In this document: one piece after another, positions 15,753 to 24,753 of the stretch
Layout of the letters: the number at the start of each line of letters is the position of its first letter
How positions within the stretch are numbered: position 1 is the stretch's first letter
Assembly (NCBI RefSeq): GCF_019749255.1
Contig: NZ_JACWFH010000016.1
Span: 1 to 64,000, forward strand
Reading direction: 5' to 3'
Source of the DNA: Mesobacillus maritimus
GTDB taxonomy: Bacteria; Bacillota; Bacilli; Bacillales; Cytobacillaceae
DNA length: 64,000 nt
The notes under the pieces: generated by a model
The model's database searches: none
Told to the model about the DNA's origin: nothing
The model's input: only the letters and a program-made list of their open reading frames with translations
Position numbers and translations under genes: made by a program

Positions 15753-16247
15753 CTGATTCATACGGTTAAACCTGGTGAAACTTTAACTCTGATTTCAAGG
15801 GACTATCGTACGCCCTTATCTGCAATCATTAACGCCAATCCATCGATTAATCCAAACATCCTTTATCCTGGTCAATCCATTGTGATTCCCGGCTTTCCAG
15901 ATCCGAATAGCCTTCCATATCGTATTGTCGTGTCCGTCAATAATCGCCAACTCAGATTATTCCGGAATGGGGTTTTACAAAAGCAATACCCGATTGCTGT
16001 CGGAAGAATCCTCCACAACACACCATTAGGGACCTTTATTATTATTAATAAAGCACCTAATCCTGGAGGACCTTTTGGCACGATGTGGATGAGTTTATCC
16101 AAGCAAAGTTATGGAATTCACGGAACAAATGATCCAAGCTCGATAGGGAAAGCAGTATCAGCGGGATGCATCCGAATGTATAACCAAGATGTAGAAGAAC
16201 TGGCAAGGACGATCCCCATCGGGACTCAAGTTGTTATCCAACCTTAG
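15753..16247 (+). CDS. ykuD: YkuD-like L,D-transpeptidase with LysM domain
   Basis: A peptidoglycan cross-linking enzyme. The N-terminal LysM domain (about residues 3-45; [11 protein letters not shown] to [10 protein letters not shown]) binds the wall, and the catalytic YkuD domain has HGTND followed by SAGCIRMYN with the nucleophile cysteine. The best start is CTG at 15753: GGAGGTG ends 6 nt upstream, and the product of 164 residues equals B. subtilis YkuD, which also begins within the same segment. The ATG at 15732 has no ribosome binding site. There is no signal peptide, as in YkuD. A terminator follows. Confidence 0.85.
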   Translation: MIHTVKPGETLTLISRDYRTPLSAIINANPSINPNILYPGQSIVIPGFPDPNSLPYRIVVSVNNRQLRLFRNGVLQKQYPIAVGRILHNTPLGTFIIINKAPNPGGPFGTMWMSLSKQSYGIHGTNDPSSIGKAVSAGCIRMYNQDVEELARTIPIGTQVVIQP

Positions 16248-16267
16248 TGTAAGATAATTTACACATT

Positions 16268-16302
16268 AAAAGCCCAGCCTACGTGATATAGACTGGGCTT
16301 TG
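16268..16302. terminator. Terminator between ykuD and the MpsC-family gene
   Basis: AAAGCCCAG and CTGGGCTTT form a 9-bp stem between convergent genes. The T-tracts are short. Confidence 0.7.
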
Positions 16303-16331
16303 CTATGGGTAAAACAGTAAAATCTCATTCC

Positions 16332-17012
16332 TCATTTATCCAAAATAAACGCCATCATCGACTTGTCATCTTTAAAATTCCAATCAACAAAAATATCCTT
16401 AACAGACTTTTGAAATAGAACCTCAAACCTTCCATTGCGATGAAAATACTCTTTTTCTAACTCATCCTTCGTAAATTTCAGCTCTTGCTGAAATCCTTTT
16501 GAAATTAATGCTTTTTCGATTTGAATTAAAATGCCTTTCCTTTCAACTAAACATACAGTAGGTGAAATCGGATATATATGTATTTGATCAGGCACTTTTT
16601 GAACGAGCATACTAATTCTAGCTATTTCCTTTTCCAAGCTAGCGGAATCAACCTGGAACTCTAGAGCGATTTCAGGTAACGCCTCTTCTAAAACAAAAAT
16701 AATGATGCCCGAGTTATTCGGAAAGTTCCAGTCATGATAATACTCATTAACATCCACACTAATCGAGACTTGAACAACCCCTTTTATCTCCTCTAGTAAA
16801 TGGTCCATTATCAAGGTTCGGGCATCGTCAACTGTTTTGGTTTGCCCACTCTCCAATAGAATCTCTTCCATAGGAGACACAAACCCACGAATATAAGTAA
16901 CCAGGTGCTTTCCGTTTAGATTGGTTTGGCAAGATTGAGGGCCTTTCCCAAAATTTTTTCTCAATATCTTACTAATATAGCTACTTATATAATCTAATTT
17001 ATTTTTATCAAT
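16332..17012 (-). CDS. MpsC-family (DUF2294) protein, copy 1
   Basis: A protein of 226 residues with two similar halves. The first contains FGKGPQSC and ends with EYYHDWNFPNNSGIIIF; the second contains SPTVCLVERKG and ends with FVDWNFKDDKSMMAFIL. DUF2294/MpsC is part of the S. aureus MpsABC cation and membrane-potential system, but no mpsA or mpsB is nearby. No ATG, GTG or suitably placed TTG matches its paralog's N-terminus. AAGGTG lies 6 nt before an ATT at 17012, giving IDKNKLDYISSYISK, which aligns with the paralog's MGSATQDDLLYLSSK. An ATT start is therefore likely; the TTG at 16964 is the conventional but truncated alternative. Confidence 0.65.
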   Translation of the reverse strand: MDKNKLDYISSYISKILRKNFGKGPQSCQTNLNGKHLVTYIRGFVSPMEEILLESGQTKTVDDARTLIMDHLLEEIKGVVQVSISVDVNEYYHDWNFPNNSGIIIFVLEEALPEIALEFQVDSASLEKEIARISMLVQKVPDQIHIYPISPTVCLVERKGILIQIEKALISKGFQQELKFTKDELEKEYFHRNGRFEVLFQKSVKDIFVDWNFKDDKSMMAFILDK

Positions 17013-17128
17013 CGTTTACACCTTCTTTCGTTCAGATTGATCAAAATCAATAAAAATAGAATAAGGATCTTTCTCCAATATTTCTATTATTGACCAAAAG
17101 CATCCAAACAAAAGATAAATCCCAATGT

Positions 17129-17815
17129 TTAACTAAAATTAAAAACAATAAAGTTTTTATCTTGTTCATAATCCCATGTAATAAATAAATCATTGATTAC
17201 TCGGTTAAATACATTCTCAAACTGGTTTTTACGGTTTAGATAATACATTTTCATTTCCCTTGAGTGTTCAATCAAAATATCCGTTAACCCCTGTTGGTAA
17301 AGATATCTATCCATCAACAGCAACACACCTTTACATTCTACGATACAGACATTTTGATTCCACTTTACAATTTTATATTCTTCTGGGACCTTATGTATTT
17401 TCGCACATACCTGTTCCATTAATTTGAATAAATCTTTTTCATTAAAAAAGAACTCGCCAGATTCCTCCGAACGGATATTTCTTGGTTCGATAATGACAAT
17501 TCCCTTATTTGTACCGTAATTCCAATCGTGATAAAAGGCATGAAAAGAAAGGCCAGTAACCTTTGATGCCTCTGGAAGGAATTCCTTACAAATCAAATCA
17601 ATTACAGCCGTTCGAAATTTATTAGCCAAATTTACTTGATTGTTTTCTACTAAAACTTCCTCTGCAGAAGTCATAAAATTACTGATGTAAATAAAAAGTC
17701 TATTTTCTTTAAACACCACATAACAAGTTTCAGGTCCTTTTCCAAACTTGCGTTTTAATGTTTTGCTAAACTTACTGCTAAGATAGAGCAAATCATCTTG
17801 AGTGGCACTACCCAT
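17129..17815 (-). CDS. MpsC-family (DUF2294) protein, copy 2
   Basis: A 228-residue paralog of the next gene downstream, with FGKGPETC, AFYHDWNYGTNKGIVII and a second half ending TWDYEQDKNFIVFNF. The ATG at 17815 has AAGGGGGA 5 nt upstream. The open frame extends to 17935 only because it runs through a dispersed repeat. The pair is tandem with a gap of 116 nt and probably arose by duplication. Function unknown; the MpsC name rests on family resemblance only. Confidence 0.7.
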   Translation of the reverse strand: MGSATQDDLLYLSSKFSKTLKRKFGKGPETCYVVFKENRLFIYISNFMTSAEEVLVENNQVNLANKFRTAVIDLICKEFLPEASKVTGLSFHAFYHDWNYGTNKGIVIIEPRNIRSEESGEFFFNEKDLFKLMEQVCAKIHKVPEEYKIVKWNQNVCIVECKGVLLLMDRYLYQQGLTDILIEHSREMKMYYLNRKNQFENVFNRVINDLFITWDYEQDKNFIVFNFS

Positions 17816-17834
17816 TGTAATCCCCCTTAATAAG

Positions 17835-18016
17835 AAAATCGCAAGCGCCCTGCTCAGTGGCGTATGGCCTGGAGCGCTCCAATCGAGATAAAGGAAACAT
17901 GAAGAGCCATAGCGCATTCGATGTTGACTTATCATGGGAGGTAAAAATCAAAACCGATCTTTACTTGGAGAGCGAAGGACACTAGCCGCTAAGGCGCTGG
18001 AGCTGGACAATTCTTT
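17835..18016. repeat. Dispersed GC-richer intergenic repeat, long copy
   Basis: The element begins AAAATCGCAAGCGCC and ends with GCTAAGGCGCTGGAGC plus GGACAATTCTTT. A short copy with the same ends lies at 61425-61493. The ends are partly complementary (GCAAGCGCC with GGCGCT), so a folded RNA or DNA structure is possible. Such GCGCAAGCGC...GGCGCTGGAGC elements are widespread in Bacillus-like genomes. This copy sits directly upstream of the ribosome binding site of the second MpsC-family gene. It is GC-richer than its surroundings. Confidence 0.6.
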
Positions 18017-18050
18017 AAGTCTTAAACCTTTTAAACTTTCATTTTTAAAT

Positions 18051-18091
18051 GAAAAAAAGGCCTAACCCCTTTATATTAAAGAAGTTAGGCC
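18051..18091 (-). terminator. Minus-strand intrinsic terminator
   Basis: GGCCTAAC/GTTAGGCC stem with seven T following on the minus strand. It is about 205 nt downstream of the PAS gene, its likely source. No gene is visible between 18092 and 18296. Confidence 0.75.
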
Positions 18092-18296
18092 ACGGCTAAG
18101 ACGACTATTTTTATAGTTTCTTCCATTTACCAAACAAAAATATATTAAATTAACTCTTTATTCACAAAGACCATTTAAATCCGCTTTTCCAATGACTGCT
18201 AGACATTAGACATACTTATATTACCATAATTGTTTTATAACAGCAACAAGACCACTTCTATCCGGGCATCTCCTGTTAAGCTCTTTACTAGAGTGT

Positions 18297-18701
18297 TCAC
18301 TTTGATTGTGGGTCCCTCAAGATAATAAAAGTTCCGAGATATTCTCCGCTATAGTAGATGGGAAAAAAGGTCAGCTTTACCCATAGACACTCACCAGGGC
18401 TAACGTAGATTTGAGTATTAAAAGTACTCAGTGTTTCAGGGACCTTATCTTTAAAGAATATCTGGCCTTTATCCAACTCAGTTTCAGCAAAAAGATCTCT
18501 TATTCTCATAGCGAGCATATCTGTGGATGAGTAACCGAGCTTCTCCTCACACAATTGATTCACATAAACAATTTTCCCTTGCTTATCTATGATAAAAAAT
18601 GCATTCTTTTTATTGGATAAAATGAAGAACTCCTTATCTATATTTGAATCTATGTATAATTGTAAAAGATTTCTACTTTGATCATCATAAGTGGATGTCA
18701 T
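18297..18701 (-). CDS. Single PAS-domain protein
   Basis: A 134-residue protein consisting mainly of one PAS domain (KKNAFFIIDKQGKIVYVNQLCEEKLGYSS to GTFIILRDPQ). It has no kinase or output domain. GGAGG lies about 10 nt before the ATG at 18701, while the frame remains open to 18800. A stand-alone PAS protein may act as a sensor or adaptor for another signalling protein, and a lone receiver gene lies 500 bp away on the other strand. The ligand is unknown. Confidence in the fold is good, in any role low. Confidence 0.7.
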   Translation of the reverse strand: MTSTYDDQSRNLLQLYIDSNIDKEFFILSNKKNAFFIIDKQGKIVYVNQLCEEKLGYSSTDMLAMRIRDLFAETELDKGQIFFKDKVPETLSTFNTQIYVSPGECLWVKLTFFPIYYSGEYLGTFIILRDPQSK

Positions 18702-18867
18702 CAGATAAGGTCCTCCATTTCTTTTTAAAATAACTATATCAACCTTAGCTGTTGATTCACACTCATGGCACCCTGCTCCAATGAAATGTGAAATCAACAA
18801 GATAATCTAACTTACTCTAAAGATTGTTGCTAAAATCCTTAGTTTGAGAAAAGAACCCCCAAAAATA

Positions 18868-19003
18868 AAAAAGCCAAAGTAAGAGTAGGCATGGCTAACT
18901 CTTGCTTTGGCTTTAATTTCTAGCATCATCTAGAGAATCATTTCCATCATATTTTAAAATTATAATCATCGTTAAATAGACCAGAGCTTTTTTCTCCTAT
19001 CCA
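18868..19003 (-). ncRNA. Candidate short transcript (small RNA or mini-gene)
   Basis: A sigma-A-like promoter and a strong terminator bracket about 135 nt on the minus strand with no annotated gene. The terminator (18870-18914) has stems AAAGCCAAAG/CTTTGGCTTT and AAGAGT/ACTCTT, followed by a T-rich tail. An AGGAG (18994-18998) precedes a frame of 23 codons from a CTG at 18984, or 18 from the ATG at 18969, stopping at 18913 against the terminator. It may encode a peptide (MIIILKYDGNDSLDDARN from the ATG) or be a regulatory RNA. Confidence 0.5.
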
Positions 19004-19009
19004 TCCCCT

Positions 19010-19038
19010 ATAATACCTTCTATGGTGCAAACTTTCAA
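19010..19038 (-). promoter_or_regulatory. Sigma-A-type promoter of the short transcript
   Basis: On the minus strand TTGAAA (19033-19038), a spacer of exactly 17 bp and TATTAT (19010-19015). This is one of the better promoter matches in the window. Confidence 0.55.
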
Positions 19039-19235
19039 TATAACTTACTGTATTTTCTAAAAATACCAGACTTAAACAGTTAAAGCAGCCTCAAGAAAAC
19101 AGTTAGCAAACCAATAATAGTGTTTACTTAAAGATTATAAGTTTGTTATGTTGAATGAAGAAGATATTTTACAACATAGGCTATGTTTATATAGTGGATA
19201 TTGACCACATGTTCAATTTATTTAGGGGGGATATT

Positions 19236-19616
19236 TTGAGGATTCTCATTGTAGAAGACGAAGTTAGGATTAGCAATCTTTTAAGGATGTATTTAAAACG
19301 CGAATCCTTTCAAGTTGATGTTGCTGAAAATGGGGATGATGGATTAAATCTAGCTATTCAAGAAGTCTACGATTTAATCATTTTGGACATTTTTCTGCCT
19401 GGAAAAGACGGATTCATGGTTCTGGAAGAATTGCGAAAGCACAATAACACCCCTGTCCTATTTCTTTCCGCTCAAAATGCAGCAAACGACCAAAAACGTG
19501 GACATGATTTAGGAGCAAGTGGATTTATCTCCAAACCCTTTAGTCCTGGAGAGGTTGTTTCAAAGGTGAAAGACGTATTGGAACAAACAAAAATAGCAGA
19601 GCATCCAAGTGAGTAG
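19236..19616 (+). CDS. Stand-alone receiver-domain response regulator
   Basis: A 126-residue protein that is only a CheY-like receiver: ILIVEDE at the N-terminus, phosphoacceptor Asp in LIILDIFLPGKDG (about residue 51), a serine in LFLSAQN and the conserved lysine in SKPFSP. The start is TTG at 19236 with AGGGGGG 5 nt upstream; the frame is open to 19155 without a ribosome binding site. The sequence resembles receivers of OmpR-type regulators but the DNA-binding domain is absent. Its partner kinase is unknown; the hybrid kinase at 6.4-9.7 kb is one possibility. Confidence 0.78.
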   Translation: MRILIVEDEVRISNLLRMYLKRESFQVDVAENGDDGLNLAIQEVYDLIILDIFLPGKDGFMVLEELRKHNNTPVLFLSAQNAANDQKRGHDLGASGFISKPFSPGEVVSKVKDVLEQTKIAEHPSE

Positions 19617-19628
19617 CTCTGCTGTTTG
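19595..19628 (+). terminator. Terminator of the receiver gene
   Basis: AGCAGAGC/GCTCTGCT stem spanning the stop codon, followed by GTTTGTT. Confidence 0.65.
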
Positions 19629-21998
19629 TTAATAATCCCGGTTCACAATATAGTTTAATAAATGTTTGAGAAAAGGGGTTTTAAGTGGAATCTCATTTAA
19701 AACTTCCATTCCTTGACAATAATGTTCCCACATCGCTTTTTTAGCACCTTCCATGCCCATAATTGACACAAAGGTAGCGTTTTTGTTTACCGCGTCTTTT
19801 CCACTAGGTTTTCCAAGTATATTCTGGTCGCCTTCAACATCAAGCAGATCATCCTTAATTTGAAAAGCAATCCCGGCATGGTAGGAGAACTTCTTCAAAG
19901 CTTCTAGTTCCTCTTGATTTGCTTGCGAAAGAATGGCAGGCATAATGAGAGATGCTTCAAACGCAATTCCAGTTTTATAAAAACACATGGTGTTCAATTG
20001 TTCAAGAGTCAAGCTTTTCCCTTTTGATTCGAGGTCCATTACCTGCCCGTTACATATTTTGGTTGTAGTCCGTGCAGAGTATTGAACCAATTTAAGGACC
20101 GATTTTGAATCAAACTGGTCAAGTGAAGCTTGTTCTTCCACTGCCTTTTGCGTCAGAAACAAACCAGTTAGTTCAGCAATCGCAGTATTATGAACGTGAT
20201 GAAGCGTTGGACGCCCCCTGCGGGTCGATGCATTATCCTGTGAAGGCAGATCATCAAAAATGAGCGACGCCGTATGCATATACTCTAATGACCTTAATAG
20301 TGGGACAATCGCTGACTCATCTAGTCCATAATGGTCAATCCCCAATACCCATGTCATAATCGGTCTTAAACGTTTTCCATCGCCCATTAAACTATAATTG
20401 GCTGCATCAATGATCGGTTCTTCTATTAGCGGAAGAGTCTCGTTCTTTGTAATACTTAAAAGGTTATTTACTTGATGACGAACAGTTTTAATTGTATCTA
20501 AGAAGTTGTCTTGTTCGCTGCGGTCGTTTCTTAGAGTGGTAATGATGTGGTCACGAAGTAGCTTATCAAAGAAATCCACATCATCTCCCTTTCGAACCAT
20601 CAGTTGGACCATTTTATTAAATTCTGGAATCCCAGAAGCGAAAGGGTCCATAACTTCCTGATATCGTTGATTCCCTAGTTTCTCTCTCAAGCGTTTAAGC
20701 CCATTTATCGCACGATTTAAGATGACTTCTTTCGTTTTCAAATTGGAATGGTATACATGATGAATAAGGTAAGAAATAACTGTCCAATAGAGCTCAAACG
20801 GATTAATTAGGTCCGACCGAGTTTTATGGTGTTTTAAGTAATACGTATAAGGTGTTACGGCTCCTTCCTTGAAATCATCAAACATATCAGCCAAGTCATC
20901 TGCTAGTTGATTGTAAATTCCATAAAAGAAAGTTCGCTTGTCAAAGCCTTCATCCTCAGAAGCACCAATTACAGAGCGAACAATCAATCGGGAAGAGGAA
21001 GATTTTAAAATCACCGGTATGAAAATTTCTTCATTTTTGTAAGTAGCGTTGGATAAATCTTTGTTTCGGTCTACTTCTTGTGAATGAAAAAAGATATAAG
21101 ATTCCTCGTAAAAGGATTTCAAAGTTTCTTGATTCTGATTAGAACGTATGTATTCAAATGCCTCTCGTAGTTCTGAATGAATAAATCTGATTAAGTTTGC
21201 GTTTTTTCCCTTCCATACCCCTAATTTTGGTACAATCCCTGTGATTAAGGTGGACCTAATTAAGTCTGTATATCTTCTCTCCTCATCCTCCGATAAGATA
21301 TTGGCATCTAAAAGGTCGTCGATGAAGGGATAGGTTAACCCATAGGAATAGCCTAGCTTCAATGCACTCGCTAGTTTTTCCCTTCGTTTGTCGCGTGAAA
21401 GGCCCTGGCCCTCCTCCATCTCTTCATACGCATGAATCATGACTCCACCAATAATTTTTATTAATTTCCGCTGAGCATGCTCGGCATCCATTCCATCCGG
21501 AATCATCTTGGTTACCTTTTTTAGTTTGCTTACCAGCCAAATCACTGTGGATTCAACTTCTTCCTTTTGAGCCCACCTATACAAATCAGCCATGCTAAAG
21601 CCTTTATTTTCCTTGGCAGAGGTTAGGTGTTTTTTCAAATAAGCTACTGTTCGTTGAACTCGTTTTTGTGTATCAGCTGATTCCAAGGATTTTCCTAGGT
21701 CTCGCATATAAATATAGGAAATACTTCGATCCAGGTATGGTTCGAGTTTCCCTCGGTAATTAAGCCATTGAATATACTTTTCATATTCCTTTGACGTGGG
21801 CTTCCCCTTTTGACGTGAAAACAGGGATAAGAATGGATGACGAATATGTTCATGCTTCCACGCTTGAAAATCTTCTGTTAGTGTTTCGACATACGATTTT
21901 TCCTTTACTTGTGCCTGAAGTGTCCTAAAATATTCAGTCGCTTTCTGCTCCGCTAGCTGATAGCATGCATCGGCATTGTTCATTAACTCCTCATTCAT
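19629..21998 (-). CDS. Large polyprenyl synthetase-family protein with extra N-terminal domain
   Basis: A protein of 789 residues. The C-terminal 290 residues form a complete trans-prenyl diphosphate synthase: GDGKRLRP for substrate binding, first aspartate-rich motif DDLPSQD (about 582), RRGRPTLH and second motif KDDLLDVEGD (about 715). The N-terminal 480 residues are helical, with DDLLD (about 227) and DDLADMFDD (about 367), suggesting a second, diverged isoprenoid-synthase-like domain. Standard enzymes are about 300-350 residues, so this is a fusion. AGAGG lies 9 nt before the ATG at 21998; a GTG at 22007 is the alternative. The product chain length is unknown. Confidence 0.75.
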   Translation of the reverse strand: MNEELMNNADACYQLAEQKATEYFRTLQAQVKEKSYVETLTEDFQAWKHEHIRHPFLSLFSRQKGKPTSKEYEKYIQWLNYRGKLEPYLDRSISYIYMRDLGKSLESADTQKRVQRTVAYLKKHLTSAKENKGFSMADLYRWAQKEEVESTVIWLVSKLKKVTKMIPDGMDAEHAQRKLIKIIGGVMIHAYEEMEEGQGLSRDKRREKLASALKLGYSYGLTYPFIDDLLDANILSEDEERRYTDLIRSTLITGIVPKLGVWKGKNANLIRFIHSELREAFEYIRSNQNQETLKSFYEESYIFFHSQEVDRNKDLSNATYKNEEIFIPVILKSSSSRLIVRSVIGASEDEGFDKRTFFYGIYNQLADDLADMFDDFKEGAVTPYTYYLKHHKTRSDLINPFELYWTVISYLIHHVYHSNLKTKEVILNRAINGLKRLREKLGNQRYQEVMDPFASGIPEFNKMVQLMVRKGDDVDFFDKLLRDHIITTLRNDRSEQDNFLDTIKTVRHQVNNLLSITKNETLPLIEEPIIDAANYSLMGDGKRLRPIMTWVLGIDHYGLDESAIVPLLRSLEYMHTASLIFDDLPSQDNASTRRGRPTLHHVHNTAIAELTGLFLTQKAVEEQASLDQFDSKSVLKLVQYSARTTTKICNGQVMDLESKGKSLTLEQLNTMCFYKTGIAFEASLIMPAILSQANQEELEALKKFSYHAGIAFQIKDDLLDVEGDQNILGKPSGKDAVNKNATFVSIMGMEGAKKAMWEHYCQGMEVLNEIPLKTPFLKHLLNYIVNRDY

Positions 21999-22140
21999 AC
22001 TATCCACCCTCTACCTCTATTAAAAAAATTTTCTCTTCAAAATCAATATTTTAGCAAACAGTAACATTTTATCTACTAAAATAGGATAACCGCTTCCTTG
22101 GCATTATAGTAGAGAACTCATCGAAATAAACTTGGTTATT

Positions 22141-22989
22141 CTAATTTTTTTGGACCCATTTGATTATTTCATCCCCAACTTCCTTCGGTTTATCCCATTG
22201 AAGCATGTGACCCGTGTTCTCCATTGAGACAATTGAGGCATTTTTAATTTCCTGTTTGATTTGCGCAATTCCTTTATTCCTTGCTTCATCTAACTCTTGT
22301 GGTTCTGTTGCGTGAACCAATAATAATGGGGACTTAATATGTGTATATGTACTAGTAAATGGTTCGTTAAAAAAAGCCTTTATTATTGAGAGTATAGTAA
22401 ACTTGGAAGAAATTAATTCATATTTTACCTTTTTAATGAAAATCGAAGACAATGACTGTTCATGTATGGTGTTCCAAGCTTTTGTGTAACCTTTAAACTC
22501 ATCCACCACTTCCCGCCAACTCGTAAATTTGGCATGATTGTCCATATATGTACTCCACCCATTATATGCCTTTTGAAATGTCATCTCTTCCTGAAAAACC
22601 GGAAAAGTAAAACCGCCATCCAATAAAATAACGCCCTTCACTTTAGATGGGTACTGTTTTGCATAATGGAGGGCAACGTCAGCTCCCCAGGAATGACCTA
22701 TTAAATAAAATTCATTCAGCTGAAGAAACTCAAATACCTTTTCATACCACTTAGCCAAGCTAGAAAATGTATAGTCCTTCTCCTTCTCAAAGGGTGAGCT
22801 CTTCCCATGCCCTGGTTGGTCGATTAAAATAAGGTGAAAGTGCTCCTTTAATTGATTAGCCAGCTGGGCAAAACTATAAAGCGAGCTACCTGCTAGTCCA
22901 TGGAAACAGATAACCGTTGGCTTTTCAGGATCCCCTCCCACATAATAACTTAAGCTTTTCCCTTCTAATGCCAAAATGATGTTTTTCAT
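22141..22989 (-). CDS. Alpha/beta hydrolase
   Basis: A serine hydrolase fold of 282 residues. The oxyanion region is CFHGLAGSS, the nucleophile elbow GHSWGAD (Ser about residue 100), and the catalytic histidine lies in NTGHMLQWDKP near the C-terminus. No signal peptide or lipobox is present, so it is cytoplasmic. AGGGGA lies upstream of the ATG. The substrate cannot be inferred. Confidence 0.8.
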   Translation of the reverse strand: MKNIILALEGKSLSYYVGGDPEKPTVICFHGLAGSSLYSFAQLANQLKEHFHLILIDQPGHGKSSPFEKEKDYTFSSLAKWYEKVFEFLQLNEFYLIGHSWGADVALHYAKQYPSKVKGVILLDGGFTFPVFQEEMTFQKAYNGWSTYMDNHAKFTSWREVVDEFKGYTKAWNTIHEQSLSSIFIKKVKYELISSKFTILSIIKAFFNEPFTSTYTHIKSPLLLVHATEPQELDEARNKGIAQIKQEIKNASIVSMENTGHMLQWDKPKEVGDEIIKWVQKN

Positions 22990-23136
22990 TTTGATTTCCC
23001 CTTATTAAGATGGTTATTTACACAAATGGATACTTATGTATTTCATTTCTAGCTGTATTCTCTACTCCCCTCTTTTAACACTACACTCCACATAAAAAAG
23101 ATATTAAGTTTTTACAACAATCTTTTTGAAAACAGT

Positions 23137-23184
23137 CATCACAAAGAAGCAGGGACTCCTTGAAATGAATCCCTACTTCTTTCT
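23137..23184 (-). terminator. Hairpin downstream of selO
   Basis: AAAGAAG(c)AGGGA and TCCCT(a)CTTCTTT pair just after the selO stop codon. The T-tract is weak. Confidence 0.5.
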
Positions 23185-23193
23185 ACGTTTATG

Positions 23194-24669
23194 TTACGTT
23201 CCGCAAAAGGTTCGGTATGGTTTAGCCGAAGGTGCGGGAAGTGTACAATATTCATCCTTATCAGGCGATAACTCATATGGACTTGCAAGAACATTAAGGA
23301 GTTTCTCCATGACGTGATAATCGCCATCGTTCACCGCAGCTTCTAGTGCCTCTTCTACTTTATGATTACGTGGAATCACAACCGGGTTATTGCTCCGCAT
23401 TAACTGGCGAGATGCTTCTTCCGATTCCTCCTGATTACTCAACCTTTCCTGCCATTCATGATTCCATTGAATAAATTCCTCAGATTGAAACAAAGTTGAT
23501 TGTTCCTTGCTATCATAGGTTAAATCACGGAAGGTGTTTGTAAAGTCCGCTCTGTATTTCTTCATCATATTAAGAAGGTTTTCGATGAGCGCTTCATCTT
23601 CTCGTGCTTCATGAAAGAGACCTAATTTTGCTCTCATTCCCATTAACCAGTTCCTACGATATTGTTCAGGGTAATCTGATATCGTATCCTGAGCCAGTTT
23701 AACAGCTTCCTCTTCATTTTCATGTAAGAGCGGGATTAAACTCTCTGCAAATCGCGCAAGATTCCACCCACCAATAGCTGGTTGATTCCCATACGCATAC
23801 CGACCTTGAGTATCAATGGAACTGAAAACCGTTGTTGGATCATATTCATTCATAAAAGCGCAAGGACCATAATCGATGGATTCACCGCTTATCGTCATGT
23901 TGTCGGTATTCATTACACCGTGAATAAAGCCAACCAACTGCCACTTAGAAATCAGTTTTGCCTGTCGCTTAATGACTTCTTTGAGAAATGATAGGTACCG
24001 GTGTTCATCCTTTTTTATTTCTGGATAATGGCGCTCAATCGTATAATCCGCTAGAGCCCGTAAGTCATCCCCATTGTCATCGCCGCCTTTTCCAGCAGCA
24101 TATTGGAAGGTGCCGACACGGATATGACTTGCAGCCACACGGGTCAGGATGGCACCAGGTAATCCCGTCTCGCGAACCACTGTCTCTCCTGTTGATACAA
24201 CCGCTAGACTACGAGTTGTCGGAATCCCAAGTGCATGCATCGCTTCACTAATGATGTATTCACGAAGCATCGGTCCAAGAGTCGCCCGACCATCTCCTCC
24301 TCGTGAAAAAGGTGTCCTCCCTGAACCCTTCAGCTGAATATCCACTCGTTCTCCTTTGGGCGTAATCTGCTCCCCTAGCAGAATCGCCCGACCATCCCCT
24401 AACATATTGATATGTCCGAATTGATGGCCTGCATAAGCTTGAGCAAGAGGGGATGAGCCTTTAGGGACCTGGTTTCCGGCAAACACTTGAACTCCCGCTT
24501 CGCTTTGCAACGCCACTGGGTTAAGCCCTAGAGATTGGGCTAGCGCTTCATTAAAAATCACAAGTTCTGGTGAACGTACTGGCGCAGGGTTTTGACTAGT
24601 GTAAAAGGGTTTTGGTAACCGGGTATAACTATTATCAAAGTTCCATCCTGTTTCTTGATTGATTGTCAT
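23194..24669 (-). CDS. selO: SelO/YdiU-family protein adenylyltransferase
   Basis: A pseudokinase-fold enzyme of 491 residues that transfers AMP from ATP to protein hydroxyl groups in characterised members. Family signatures are [67 protein letters not shown], and the C-terminal YRTFCGT with a cysteine near the end, where some eukaryotic SelO proteins carry selenocysteine. AAAAGGAG lies 5 nt before the ATG at 24669. It lies 84 nt downstream of asnA on the same strand and may be cotranscribed. Confidence 0.92.
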   Translation of the reverse strand: MTINQETGWNFDNSYTRLPKPFYTSQNPAPVRSPELVIFNEALAQSLGLNPVALQSEAGVQVFAGNQVPKGSSPLAQAYAGHQFGHINMLGDGRAILLGEQITPKGERVDIQLKGSGRTPFSRGGDGRATLGPMLREYIISEAMHALGIPTTRSLAVVSTGETVVRETGLPGAILTRVAASHIRVGTFQYAAGKGGDDNGDDLRALADYTIERHYPEIKKDEHRYLSFLKEVIKRQAKLISKWQLVGFIHGVMNTDNMTISGESIDYGPCAFMNEYDPTTVFSSIDTQGRYAYGNQPAIGGWNLARFAESLIPLLHENEEEAVKLAQDTISDYPEQYRRNWLMGMRAKLGLFHEAREDEALIENLLNMMKKYRADFTNTFRDLTYDSKEQSTLFQSEEFIQWNHEWQERLSNQEESEEASRQLMRSNNPVVIPRNHKVEEALEAAVNDGDYHVMEKLLNVLASPYELSPDKDEYCTLPAPSAKPYRTFCGT

Positions 24670-24753
24670 TGTATCTCCTTTTCTACTGTTAAGATCATTC
24701 ATGTCTTCTGTTACTATTCTATATCAATATACAAGACCCTTTTAGTTTTCCCT

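Noticed and set aside
17816-17935. Longer N-terminus of the second MpsC-family gene
   Set aside because: The extension runs through a dispersed repeat, and the ATG at 17815 has a good ribosome binding site and matches the paralog.
23194-23220. Selenocysteine in SelO
   Set aside because: The C-terminal residue in question is encoded by TGC (cysteine), followed by a TAA stop; no UGA codon is involved.
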